This document shows positions 8,487-17,587 of a stretch of 64,000 nt of DNA, in pieces. The stretch's first letter is position 1, and each line of letters starts with the position of its first letter. The notes beneath the pieces were generated by a model. The model was not told where the DNA came from. It was given only the letters and a program-made list of their open reading frames with translations, and did no database searches. The DNA comes from Gottfriedia sp049568075 (GTDB lineage Bacteria > Bacillota > Bacilli > Bacillales > Bacillaceae_G), in the NCBI GenBank assembly GCA_049568075.1, contig CP144911.1; one strand, given 5' to 3'. Made by a program: the position numbers and the translations under genes.

Positions 8487-8841
8487 CATCAGACTTTAAT
8501 CAACACGATCCTTCTTCCACCCCTTTTTAGCCAACAGATGTTTTACTAAAAAAATAAATTGAATAATATTCGAATTATATGAATCTTTATAATAATTTAA
8601 ATTCAACCTTTTTCGAATAAATTTTGAATAAAAGTATTCCTAATGCCATGTAACCGATTTATAATTGAATTCGGAAAGCCTCAAATAAGTATATTGTATT
8701 CAATACATAAAAAATTTTCTCTTACAAAAATGGAAAATAATAAAACGATAATTTTTTATATTTATTTAATAATAAATAATAGATATAAAATGGGGGCTTA
8801 CTCCTTTTAGATAAATAAACTTAATTTAGGAGCTGGTATTT
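8487..8841. other. AT-rich intergenic stretch before kbl
   Basis: About 355 bases with no plausible coding frame. It is strongly AT-rich and ends in the TTTAGGAGCTGG ribosome binding site of kbl. No T-box, riboswitch or clear terminator is visible to me. Confidence 0.5.
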
Positions 8842-10035
8842 ATGTCAAGCAAGACATTAGAAGCATTTTTAACTCCACAATTAGCAGAGTTAAAAGAGAA
8901 AGGGCTCTATAATGAGATTAACTCTTTAGAAGGTTCTAACGAAGCTACTATTCAAATTAGTGGTAAACAATTTATAAATTTATCTTCAAATAACTATCTT
9001 GGTTTTGCGACTCATCCTCGTTTAAAACAAGCTGCTATTGAAGCAACTGAAAAATATGGAGTTGGTGCAGGAGCGGTACGTACGATTAATGGTACGATGG
9101 ATATCCACGATCAACTTGAAAAAGCGATTGCTGAATTTAAACATACAGAGGCTGCTATTGCATTCCAATCTGGTTTTAACTGTAATATGGGTGCTATTTC
9201 AGCGGTAATGACGAAAAAAGATGCAATTCTATCTGATGAATTAAACCATGCTTCAATTATCGATGGTTGCAGACTTTCTGGCGCAAAAATTATTCGTGTA
9301 AAACACCAAGATATGGATGATTTACGTGTAAAAGCAAAAGAAGCTACAACTTGTGGTTTATATGAAAAAGTTATGTACATTGCAGATGGTGTTTTCTCTA
9401 TGGATGGAGATGTAGCAAATATTCCTGATATCGTAAAAATTGCTGAAGAATTTGGCTTAATTACATATATCGATGATGCTCATGGTTCTGGCGTTATGGG
9501 TAAAGGAGCTGGAACAGTTAAGCATTTTGGATTATCAGATAAAATTGATTTCCAAATTGGTACACTTTCTAAAGCTGTTGGAGTTGTAGGTGGATATGTT
9601 GCAGGTTCACAACAATTAATCGATTGGTTAAAAGTTCGTGCACGTCCTTTCTTATTCTCTACTTCTTTAACACCAGCAAATGCTGCTGCATGTATTGAAG
9701 CAATTCGTATTATGTCTGAAGAACCAGAAAAAATCGAAAAGCTTTGGGAAAATGGTGATTACTTAAAAGCTGGTTTATCAAAACTTGGATTTAATATTGG
9801 TGAGTCTGAAACACCAATTACACCATGTATTATCGGTGACGAAAATCTTACACAAGAATTTTCTAAACGTTTATACGAAGAGGGAGTTTATGCGAAGTCA
9901 ATCGTATTCCCAACAGTACCACTTGGAACTGGTCGTATTCGTAATATGCCAACAGCTGCGCATACTAAAGAAATGCTAGATGAAGTTTTAGCTATTTATG
10001 AAAAAGTTGGTCGCGAATTAAACGTTATTAAATAA
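8842..10035 (+). CDS. kbl: Glycine C-acetyltransferase (2-amino-3-ketobutyrate CoA ligase)
   Basis: A PLP enzyme of the alpha-oxoamine synthase family (397 residues). It cleaves 2-amino-3-oxobutyrate with CoA to glycine and acetyl-CoA, the second step of threonine degradation through the dehydrogenase. Family landmarks are NYLGFATHPRLKQAA, GAGAVRTINGTMDIH, FQSGFNCNMGAI, DELNHASIIDG, DDAHGSGVMG and the PLP lysine in GTLSKAVGVVGGYVAG. The start has GGAGCTGG 8 bases upstream. The dehydrogenase gene follows after 48 bases, making a kbl-tdh operon. The long spacer with the phased repeat array lies upstream. Confidence 0.95.
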   Translation: MSSKTLEAFLTPQLAELKEKGLYNEINSLEGSNEATIQISGKQFINLSSNNYLGFATHPRLKQAAIEATEKYGVGAGAVRTINGTMDIHDQLEKAIAEFKHTEAAIAFQSGFNCNMGAISAVMTKKDAILSDELNHASIIDGCRLSGAKIIRVKHQDMDDLRVKAKEATTCGLYEKVMYIADGVFSMDGDVANIPDIVKIAEEFGLITYIDDAHGSGVMGKGAGTVKHFGLSDKIDFQIGTLSKAVGVVGGYVAGSQQLIDWLKVRARPFLFSTSLTPANAAACIEAIRIMSEEPEKIEKLWENGDYLKAGLSKLGFNIGESETPITPCIIGDENLTQEFSKRLYEEGVYAKSIVFPTVPLGTGRIRNMPTAAHTKEMLDEVLAIYEKVGRELNVIK

Positions 10036-10083
10036 CTTTAAATATTAATTTCGATATTTTATTACTATAAGGTGGACTAAGGA

Positions 10084-11046
10084 ATGAAGAAAATATTAAT
10101 TACTGGTTGTTTTGGACAAATCGGTTCAGAATTAACTATGCGTCTTAGAAATGAATACGGTAATGAAAATGTTGTTGCGACTGATATTCGCCGTCTTGAA
10201 GGAAGTCCAATTTTAGAAACTGGTCATTTTGAAATTTTAGACGTAATGGATAAAGAAAAAATGTTAGAGATTGCTAAAAAGTATGAAATTGATACGTTCA
10301 TTCATTTAGCTGCTCTATTATCAGCAGTTGCAGAAGCAAAACCAACATTAGCTTGGGACTTAAATATGGGTGGCTTAGTGAATGCTCTTGAAGTAGCGAG
10401 AGAATTAAGCTTAAAATTCTTTACTCCAAGTTCAATTGGTGCATTTGGACCAGCAACTCCAAAGGATAACACACCACAAGATACAATCCAACGTCCTACT
10501 ACAATGTATGGTGTTACAAAAGTAGCTGGTGAATTATTATGTGATTATTACTTTGAAAAATTTGGTGTAGATACTCGCGGCGTACGTTTCCCAGGCTTAA
10601 TCTCTTATGATACAGTGCCAGGTGGAGGTACTACTGATTATGCTGTTGATATTTATTACGAGGCATTAAAAAATAAGAAATATACTTCATTCATTGGTGA
10701 AGGAACATACATGGATATGATGTATATGCCTGATGCAATTGATGCGATTATTAAGTTAATGGAAGCAGATCCATCAAAACTTAAACATCGTAATGCATTT
10801 AATATTTCAGCGATGTCATTTGAACCAACTCAAATCGCGGCATCAATTCGTAAATTCATCCCTGAATTTACATTAGATTTCGACATTGACCCTATTCGTC
10901 AAGGAATTGCTAATTCATGGCCAAATTCAATTGACAGCTCTGCTGCAAAAGAAGAGTGGGGCTTCGATCCAAAATTTGATTTAGATCGTATGTCTGAAGA
11001 TATGTTAAACAAATTAGCTGCAAAGTTAAACGTAACTCAAGCCTAA
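10084..11046 (+). CDS. tdh: L-threonine 3-dehydrogenase, SDR/epimerase type
   Basis: A short-chain-dehydrogenase-like NAD-dependent enzyme (320 residues) that oxidises L-threonine to 2-amino-3-oxobutyrate, the substrate of kbl. The Rossmann motif ITGCFGQIGSE is at the N-terminus, DVMDKEKM marks the acidic NAD-binding turn region, and the catalytic pair is in TTMYGVTKVAGE (YxxxK). It belongs to the epimerase-fold Tdh branch, not the zinc alcohol dehydrogenase type found in E. coli. The pair ends in a strong terminator, and a group II intron sits immediately behind it. Confidence 0.92.
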   Translation: MKKILITGCFGQIGSELTMRLRNEYGNENVVATDIRRLEGSPILETGHFEILDVMDKEKMLEIAKKYEIDTFIHLAALLSAVAEAKPTLAWDLNMGGLVNALEVARELSLKFFTPSSIGAFGPATPKDNTPQDTIQRPTTMYGVTKVAGELLCDYYFEKFGVDTRGVRFPGLISYDTVPGGGTTDYAVDIYYEALKNKKYTSFIGEGTYMDMMYMPDAIDAIIKLMEADPSKLKHRNAFNISAMSFEPTQIAASIRKFIPEFTLDFDIDPIRQGIANSWPNSIDSSAAKEEWGFDPKFDLDRMSEDMLNKLAAKLNVTQA

Positions 11047-11049
11047 AAA

Positions 11050-11084
11050 AAGAAGGAGACCACTGTCTCCTTCTTTTTATTTTC
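11050..11084 (+). terminator. Terminator of kbl-tdh, target of the intron
   Basis: AAGAAGGAGAC (11050-11060) and GTCTCCTTCTT (11065-11075) form a perfect stem with a CACT loop, followed by TTTATTTTC. The group II intron begins at the next base, 11085. Confidence 0.9.
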
Positions 11085-11638
11085 GTGCGCCCAGCATGTG
11101 CATAATCTATAGGGTGCAAGTCCCGAGCCACGTAGGCAGTAGTAGTGGTTAGCTTAAGACAAGGGTGTCCGTGGCGACGCGGAATCTGAAGGAAGTCGGC
11201 GGCAAATTTCCGACCTAAGGAACACGAACTTCATATAAGGCTAGGTAATATTGGATGAGTTTGCGAAACAAAACAAAGTCCTTACTGCCAAAGATGTTAC
11301 TAAGTAAATGAAGTAGGTACATGGAAAGAAAGAATATGCACTTACCTGGGGAGGTCTGACAGAAACGCTACACTCATGTGGTAACTTATCTAGTGATAGA
11401 TAACTGAACTGTCAGAAGTCAGCAGACGTCATAGTACTTGATGGTTCGAAACATTAAGGAAGGACTGAACAAATTAAGAAGAACTGATACTAAGAGAATA
11501 AATTCTATGAAGAAGTAGATAACCTTGATAAAAGGCTTACTCAAAGGAGGAAATGGTGAATACATGGGGGACTTTGAGAAGGTGGAGTAGAATGTTACGC
11601 AAATAGACCATCATGTTCACGTAGAAAGGAAATATCAA

Positions 11639-12898
11639 ATGTTAATGGAAAAGATACTAACACGGGAAAATCTTCTGAACGCTCTGAAAAGAGTGGAACG
11701 AAACGGGGGCAGTCACGGAGTAGACAACATGTCGACCAAAGACCTGCGTTCGTACATTATCGTACACTGGGATGAATTAAAGAAGTCTCTCGCAAATGGA
11801 ACTTATAAACCTCAACCTGTCCGTCGAGTCGAAATCCCGAAACCAAACGGAGGAACAAGGCTACTAGGAATTCCAACCGTGTTAGATCGATTCATTCAAC
11901 AAGCAATTACCCAAGTATTAACACCAATTTATGACCCAAGTTTCTCGGACCATAGTTATGGATTCCGTCCAAAAAGAAGAGGACATGACGCAGTAAGAAA
12001 AGCGAAGGGATTCATAAAAGAAGGATATAGATGGGTAGATGATATCGACTTAGAAAAGTTCTTTGACAAAGTAAACCATGATAAGCTAATGGGCATTCTT
12101 AAGAAGAAAATCCATGACAAAGTGTTGTTGAAATTAATTCGTAGCTATTTAAACGCAGGAATACTGATATGTGGTATTTTCTCTGAGAGTACCGAGGGTA
12201 CTCCTCAAGGGGGACCACTAAGTCCATTACTCTCAAATATTATTTTAGATGAACTAGACAAAGAACTGGAAATAAGAGGACATAAATTCGTTAGATACGC
12301 TGATGACTGTAATATCTACGTAAAGTCAAAGAAAGCAGGAAAACGAGTCATGTCTGGTATCGTGAATTTTATCGAAACAAAACTAAAACTAAAAGTAAAC
12401 CAGGAGAAATCGGCTATTGACCGACCTTGGAAAAGAAAATTTCTTGGTTTTAGTTTTACAAGTGCTAGGGAACCGAAAATACGAATCTCGAAAGAGAGTA
12501 TTAAAAGAGTAAAACAGAAAATCAGAGAGCTTACATCTAGAAAAGCACCGATACCAACGGAAAGTAGAATAAAGAAGCTCAATTAATATCTAATAGGTTG
12601 GTGTGGATATTATGCGTTAGCAGATACGCCAAGTCATTTCAAGGACTTTGACAAATGGATAAGAAGAAGACTTAGGATGTGTCTGTGGAAACAATGGAAA
12701 CAACCTAAAACAAGAATAAGAAAACTAATTGGATTAGGTGTGAACTTCCATAATGTATATGAATGGGGAAACGGTAGAAAGGGCTTTTGGCGAATCGCCA
12801 AAAGCCCAATACTTCATAGAACACTTGGGAATGCATTTTGGCAAAACCAAGGTCTTAAAAGTCTATATCAGAGATATGAAATCTTACTTCATACTTAA
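11639..12898 (+). pseudogene. ltrA: Group II intron reverse transcriptase/maturase with in-frame TAA
   Basis: The intron-encoded protein reads from ATG 11639 (GAAAGGA site upstream) through reverse transcriptase blocks (VRRVEIPKPNGGTRLLGIP, FRPKRRGHDAV, GTPQGGPLSPLL, and the catalytic RYADD). It stops at TAA 12584-12586 after SRIKKLN. The same frame continues without another stop to 12898 (YLIGWCGYYALADTP and the KSPILHRTLGN tail). Family members have a glutamine at this place, so a CAA-to-TAA change is the simplest reading. Full length would be 419 residues; the 315-residue product loses most of the maturase (X) domain. No endonuclease domain is expected in class C. Splicing would need a maturase supplied in trans. 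Confidence 0.88.
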
Positions 12899-12903
12899 TT
12901 TGA

Positions 12904-12935
12904 ACCGCCGTATACGGAACCGTACGTACGGTGGT
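12904..12935 (+). ncRNA. Domain V catalytic hairpin of the group II intron
   Basis: ACCGCCGTA (12904-12912) pairs with TACGGTGGT (12927-12935), with an inner UACG/CGUA stem and a two-base bulge (CG) on the 3' side. This is the standard domain V layout. The CGC triad expected for class C is at 12906-12908. Confidence 0.75.
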
Positions 12936-13082
12936 GTGAGAGGTCGGGAGTTAGTCACTCCCTCCTACTCGATTCTTCCTTTACTAATTCCTGTTTTTGG
13001 TATTTTGTTTAGTACTTTGACACAAACTTATCATGTATCAAGAATGATCAATTAAAATGCTGAAAAAAAAGGAAGTTAGAAG

Positions 13083-14090
13083 ATGAATAATTTAGATCAT
13101 AAGGGATTACCATTAACGATTAAAGAGATTAAAACGGCATATGGACTTTTAGAAGGTAAAGTACGAAAAACACCTTTAGTAAAATCATTTTATTTAACTT
13201 CAAAGTCGGACGGAGAAATTTATTTAAAACTTGAAAATATGCAATTAACAGGCTCTTTTAAATTTCGGGGTGCATTTAATAAAATTTCTCATTTAACTGA
13301 GGAAGAAAGAAGTAAAGGAATTATCGCATGTTCAGCTGGTAATCATGCACAAGGTGTCGCTTTATCATCAAAGCTGCTACATATTAAGAGTAAAATCATC
13401 ATGCCCTCAACTGCACCAAAAGCAAAGGTTGAAGCAACAGAAGGCTACGGTTCAAATATCATTTTACACGGTGATACATTTGATGATGCGAAAGACTATT
13501 GTGCTAAAGTGCGAGATGAAACTGGTGAAACATTCATCCATCCTTACGATGATATTTACATAATGGCTGGTCAAGGGACTATTGGTATTGAAATTTTAGA
13601 TGATCTCTGGGATGTTGATACAATAATTGTTCCAATTGGTGGTGGTGGCCTCATTTCTGGAATTGCAGTCGCTTTGAAATCATTTAACCCTTCAATAGAC
13701 ATAATTGGTGTTCAAGCAGAGAATGTACATGGCATGAAAGCATCAATAGACGCCGGAGAAATAGTGAGTAATTATACTGCTCCAACTATAGCAGATGGTT
13801 GCTCTGTTAAGGTTCCTGGGAAATTAACTTATGAAGTTGTAAAAGAATTAGTAACTGAAATCATTCTTGTAAGTGAGGATGAAATAGAAGTTGCGATGAA
13901 GGATTTACTACAGCGAGGTAAAGCAGTTGTGGAAGGGTCAGGTGCCCTAGCGACAGCAGCGATTCTATCAGGTAAAGCTTCAAAATACATAAAAGATAAA
14001 AAAGTAGTAGCAATCATATCGGGTGGTAATGTTGACCTAGAGAGAATTTCCAGTGTTTGTGAACATTTCTTTGGGAATGAAGTAAAGTGA
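13083..14090 (+). CDS. tdcB: Threonine ammonia-lyase, catabolic short form
   Basis: A PLP-dependent serine/threonine dehydratase of 335 residues, lacking the C-terminal regulatory domain of IlvA. It would convert threonine to 2-oxobutyrate and ammonia for catabolism. The PLP lysine is in TGSFKFRGAFNK, the phosphate loop is GGGGLISG, and IISGGNVD closes the fold. The site AAGGAAG precedes the ATG. A possible TTGACA (-35) lies at 13017-13022, in the exon sequence just behind the intron, though the -10 match is poor. The permease gene follows after 24 bases, so the two probably form an operon. With kbl-tdh it gives two routes of threonine breakdown side by side. Confidence 0.9.
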   Translation: MNNLDHKGLPLTIKEIKTAYGLLEGKVRKTPLVKSFYLTSKSDGEIYLKLENMQLTGSFKFRGAFNKISHLTEEERSKGIIACSAGNHAQGVALSSKLLHIKSKIIMPSTAPKAKVEATEGYGSNIILHGDTFDDAKDYCAKVRDETGETFIHPYDDIYIMAGQGTIGIEILDDLWDVDTIIVPIGGGGLISGIAVALKSFNPSIDIIGVQAENVHGMKASIDAGEIVSNYTAPTIADGCSVKVPGKLTYEVVKELVTEIILVSEDEIEVAMKDLLQRGKAVVEGSGALATAAILSGKASKYIKDKKVVAIISGGNVDLERISSVCEHFFGNEVK

Positions 14091-14114
14091 TTTTATTAAG
14101 AATGGGTGATCCTA

Positions 14115-15455
14115 TTGTCGGAAAATAAATTAAGAAGAGAAATGGGATTTATTGCAGCTTTAACTACTGTAATTGGTACTGTAATTGGTGGTGGAGTTTT
14201 CTTTAAAGCTACAGCTGTATATGGCGCAACTGGATCTGCAAGTTTAGGTTTATTAGCATGGATTATTGGAGGAATCATTACAATTTGTGCTGGTTTATCG
14301 GGTGCTGAGCTTGCCGCAGCCATACCAAAAACAGGAGGGATGCTTGCTTATTTAAAACACACATATGGAGATCTGACAGCTTATTTACTTGGATGGGCTC
14401 AAACAATCATTTATTTTCCAGCTAATATTGCTGCACTTTCAATCATATTTGGTACGCAAGCAGTTTCCATTTTTGGAGTCCCTGCCAATTCTAATCAATT
14501 CACTGTAACGATTATTGCTGTCATTACTGCAATTTTTATCACGTTGATGAATTTCTTAGGAGCAAAAACTGCTGGTAGTATTCAATCACTTTTTACGTTT
14601 TGTAAACTAATTCCTTTGGCGATTTTAATTATATTTGGATTATTACATGATGGAAATGTGACTTTTCAGCTTTTTCCAATTGAGGTAGGAAGTGATCGAA
14701 GTTTTTTGCCAGCACTTGGTTCAGCTTTACTTGCTACAATGTTTGCATATGACGGTTGGATACTTGTTGGAAATATTGCCGGCGAAATGAAAAATCCTAA
14801 AAATGATTTGCCAAAAGCAATCGTATTTGGTTTAGCAGCTGTAATGGCGGTCTATCTTTTGATTAACATATCATTTTTATTTGTATTAACCGCAGCGCAA
14901 TTAGCTGGTACATCTACACCAGCCACTGAAGTTTCGAAAGTTTTATTTGGTAATTTTGGAGGAAAACTCGTCTCGATCGGAATTTTGATTTCAGTATTTG
15001 GTACAATTAATGGCTATACAATGACAGGTATGAGGGTCCCATATGTAATGGCTAAAGAACAAAAACTTCCTTTTAGTAGTTGGTTTGGTAAGTTATCTAA
15101 AACTGGGGTTCCATATAATGCTGGTCTATTTATCCTAATAGTTGCCATATTTATGATGTTTATAGGTGGATTTGACTTATTAACTGATATGTTAGTATTT
15201 GTCATTTGGATCTTCTATACATTAACATTTATTGCGGTTTATATTTTACGAAAACGAGAACCGGATCTGAAAAGGCCATATAAAGTACCTTTTTTACCTT
15301 TAGTTCTCTCAATCGCAATAATTGGGGGAGTCTTTATCGTCGTAAATACACTTATGACGCAAACTATTTTAGCATTTTGGGGAATTGGTTTAACGTTAAT
15401 CGGACTTCCTGTTTATTATATGTTACCGAAAAAAGATGTTGTAGTAGATGATTGA
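14115..15455 (+). CDS. APC family amino acid permease (threonine/serine candidate)
   Basis: A 12-helix amino acid-polyamine-organocation transporter of about 446 residues. The first helix carries the family motif TVIGTVIGGGVFFKA, and helix 6 has FAYDGWILVGNIAGEMKNP. It is downstream of the catabolic threonine dehydratase and near kbl-tdh, so threonine or serine uptake is a fair guess, but nothing in the sequence proves the substrate. The TTG at 14115 has GGGTGAT 5 bases upstream; the GTG at 14106 overlaps that site and is less likely. Confidence 0.85.
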   Translation: MSENKLRREMGFIAALTTVIGTVIGGGVFFKATAVYGATGSASLGLLAWIIGGIITICAGLSGAELAAAIPKTGGMLAYLKHTYGDLTAYLLGWAQTIIYFPANIAALSIIFGTQAVSIFGVPANSNQFTVTIIAVITAIFITLMNFLGAKTAGSIQSLFTFCKLIPLAILIIFGLLHDGNVTFQLFPIEVGSDRSFLPALGSALLATMFAYDGWILVGNIAGEMKNPKNDLPKAIVFGLAAVMAVYLLINISFLFVLTAAQLAGTSTPATEVSKVLFGNFGGKLVSIGILISVFGTINGYTMTGMRVPYVMAKEQKLPFSSWFGKLSKTGVPYNAGLFILIVAIFMMFIGGFDLLTDMLVFVIWIFYTLTFIAVYILRKREPDLKRPYKVPFLPLVLSIAIIGGVFIVVNTLMTQTILAFWGIGLTLIGLPVYYMLPKKDVVVDD

Positions 15456-15494
15456 AAAAAGGTAGGAGATCAAGTTTTTAGGGCTGGTCTACAT

Positions 15495-15535
15495 ACTAAA
15501 AAGGTAGGAGATCTCCTACCTTTTAGTCTGCTTTT
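15495..15535 (+). terminator. Bidirectional terminator after APC permease
   Basis: ACTAAAAAGGTAGGAGA (15495-15511) pairs with TCTCCTACCTTTTAGT (15512-15527), with one bulged A and almost no loop. It lies between convergent genes. A second copy of the left-arm core, GGTAGGAGATC, occurs 41 bases upstream at 15461-15471. Confidence 0.75.
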
Positions 15536-15540
15536 TGAAT

Positions 15541-17391
15541 TTATAGTTGTTTGTTTATTTCAGGAAAATAGTTTTCGTTCGAATGATTCTTTGTAGAATT
15601 CAAAAAATTATATGTTGTAATGACGCCAATCAATAAAAACAAACTGGCAATGATTGGTGGTAATAGATGATAAAAATCTGTATAACCAATCAAAAAATGG
15701 ACTGCAAATGCAGTTATAAACGCAGGTAAACTTCCTAACAATAATGTCCACCAGATCCATTTTTGATTTTGTCTAAAACCCCATAATGAAATCATGAGTA
15801 CTAGTAAGCCAACACTTACTAATCCACCTCCAAAACCGGCGCGATCATGTGAGATAACAGGTATTAAGTATTGATTAAATGCATTCAACCCAGAAGGAGT
15901 TATACATAAATAATTTAAATCTGTTTTAACAAAGGTAGTAGTGACACCCACAAAGGAAATAATACATCCTCCGATTAGAATCGAAAATCCTAGTATAATA
16001 AAAAATAATTGACCTATTAAACTAAGTTTCCAAAAGCGGTTATTTGTTAAATTTTCAGATTCTGGACTTCTATTTATCCCTCTGGTTTTAAAGAAACCAA
16101 TTAAGAATGGTATTAATAGAACAACCCAAAATAAAGCGTGTAACCAGTCAAAGTAACCATATCCTATAAATAAGAATATTGCTAAAAAACCTACGAACGC
16201 ACTTGTGTCAGTTGCTTTTTTTGCCCAATGATAATGATGTTTAACTCCATTTATGGCTAATGACATGAACAAGATTCCACCCGACATAATCGTCCCAGAA
16301 AGTGTCATCCGATCATGTGACATAAAGGGGAGAATTCGATCATTAAACTGTAAAATTAATTGACGATCAATCGTTAAAAAGTGCTCGTCATATGGAAGGA
16401 TAATGGAAGTTAAACTAATAAATAGAGCAAGTAATCCGCCAATAAACATGATAAGACCAAATAAAAAGTACCATATCCATCCATCACTTAAACTAGGTTT
16501 CGCTTTTTTTCTTCTATACTTTATCGCTTCATTGATCCGTTTCGGTAAACCAGGACCACTGAGTACATATCCATGAGTCAAAAATACTAATGATGCTCCG
16601 GCATCGATTAATTCAATTGCATCAATTGGTTCAACCACTCCGCCTTTTGTAAATATCGGTTTCTCAAACTGATTTGATTTTAACTTTTTAATAGTATTTA
16701 TTAAGTTATTTTTTTGCTCTAAATCAGTATTATTTGGAATTTCTTCAATTAATATTGAATCGAATGGATAACTTTCTTGTTTAAGAAAAACATCTATTTC
16801 ATTTGAATAAATTGATAGACAAATAGGTTTAGTAGAAGCCCAATTATTTTCTGCTAAATCCTTGGCCAAATCAAGCTCTAAGATGAATAAATCAACAAAA
16901 TCAGAAAGCTTTGATTCGATCAGTTTAAATTCATCAAAACTCCCAACTATTCTAGCAAAAATAGGAACCTTCTTATGTATTTTTGAAAGTTTATGAGCTG
17001 TTTGTTCTACGGTTAATACTTTATTTTCCTCTGTTCCGATTAATTGGTTATGTTTCAAATCAATGAGCGGACTTTTGCTTTTATAGGTATCGTTTATAGA
17101 AATAGGTCCAATTTCAATCACACCAAATCCTAGATTCATAAAAGCATTTGTGCCAGATAGATAGGGGTCAATCTTAGAGGCCAATCCAATTTGATTTTTA
17201 AGTTTCAAATGATGAATCTGGTTTTCAAGTGAACTGTCAGTGTTTAAATGACCGAGAAATTCAATTAGATTCGGACCAAATGGCATAGTTGAGATCTTAT
17301 TCATGCTACTATGAATGAATTCTCTTGAAACTTTAGAAGGAAGTTTTGAGAGCAATGGTTTAAAAATTGTATGATAAGACCAATCAGGCAT
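15541..17391 (-). CDS. Dihydroorotate dehydrogenase-like protein fused to duplicated membrane module
   Basis: A 616-residue fusion. Residues 1 to about 300 follow the class 2 dihydroorotate dehydrogenase barrel: NQIGLASKIDPYLSG at the first flavin loop and, at the end, TKGGVVEPIDAIELIDAG and VLSGPGLPKRINEAI. The catalytic serine motif (NxSSPN) and several substrate residues are not visible, so orotate synthesis is doubtful. From about residue 305 come eight or so hydrophobic segments in two related halves, each with a SHDR motif (residues 358 and 514) and a later GY.DF/W-H motif. It is a single gene convergent with the APC permease. It could be a membrane-attached flavoprotein with altered chemistry; true pyrD would be elsewhere. 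Confidence 0.7.
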   Translation of the reverse strand: MPDWSYHTIFKPLLSKLPSKVSREFIHSSMNKISTMPFGPNLIEFLGHLNTDSSLENQIHHLKLKNQIGLASKIDPYLSGTNAFMNLGFGVIEIGPISINDTYKSKSPLIDLKHNQLIGTEENKVLTVEQTAHKLSKIHKKVPIFARIVGSFDEFKLIESKLSDFVDLFILELDLAKDLAENNWASTKPICLSIYSNEIDVFLKQESYPFDSILIEEIPNNTDLEQKNNLINTIKKLKSNQFEKPIFTKGGVVEPIDAIELIDAGASLVFLTHGYVLSGPGLPKRINEAIKYRRKKAKPSLSDGWIWYFLFGLIMFIGGLLALFISLTSIILPYDEHFLTIDRQLILQFNDRILPFMSHDRMTLSGTIMSGGILFMSLAINGVKHHYHWAKKATDTSAFVGFLAIFLFIGYGYFDWLHALFWVVLLIPFLIGFFKTRGINRSPESENLTNNRFWKLSLIGQLFFIILGFSILIGGCIISFVGVTTTFVKTDLNYLCITPSGLNAFNQYLIPVISHDRAGFGGGLVSVGLLVLMISLWGFRQNQKWIWWTLLLGSLPAFITAFAVHFLIGYTDFYHLLPPIIASLFLLIGVITTYNFLNSTKNHSNENYFPEINKQL

Positions 17392-17587
17392 AGCATAACC
17401 TCATTTTTTTTCAGATTACTTCTAGTTTACTTTGACAAATATAAAATGAAAACACTTTCTTTCTATATTGTGAATTAATTCACAACGCATTGGAATTTTT
17501 GTATAAATATGGTATAAATAAAAAGAGTTATCTACTTTCAAAATTAGTAAGACAAGTAAGGAAAAGGTTGTATAGAAAGGCGTATAT

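Larger units (their letters stand above)
11085..12973 (+). mobile_element. Bacterial class C group II intron
   Basis: About 1.89 kb. The 5' end begins GTGCGCCCAGCATG and continues with class C ribozyme landmarks that I recognise from Bacillus and Oceanobacillus introns (AGGGTGCAAGTCCCGAGCC, AAGGGTGTCCGTGGCGACG, GGAACACGAACTTCATAT). The maturase frame lies in domain IV. Domain V with a CGC-type triad is at about 12904-12935, and domain VI runs to a 3' end near CTACTCGAT at 12973. Insertion right behind a terminator hairpin is the known habit of class C introns. The 3' boundary is estimated to within a few bases. It lies between tdh and the catabolic threonine dehydratase gene and leaves both intact. 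Confidence 0.88.

Noticed and set aside
8348..8549. Two overlapping 60-codon ORFs in the phased repeat array
   Set aside because: Low-complexity hydrophobic translation of an AT-rich repeat, no ribosome sites.
12316..12582. Minus-strand ORF inside the intron maturase
   Set aside because: Shadow frame of the reverse transcriptase gene.
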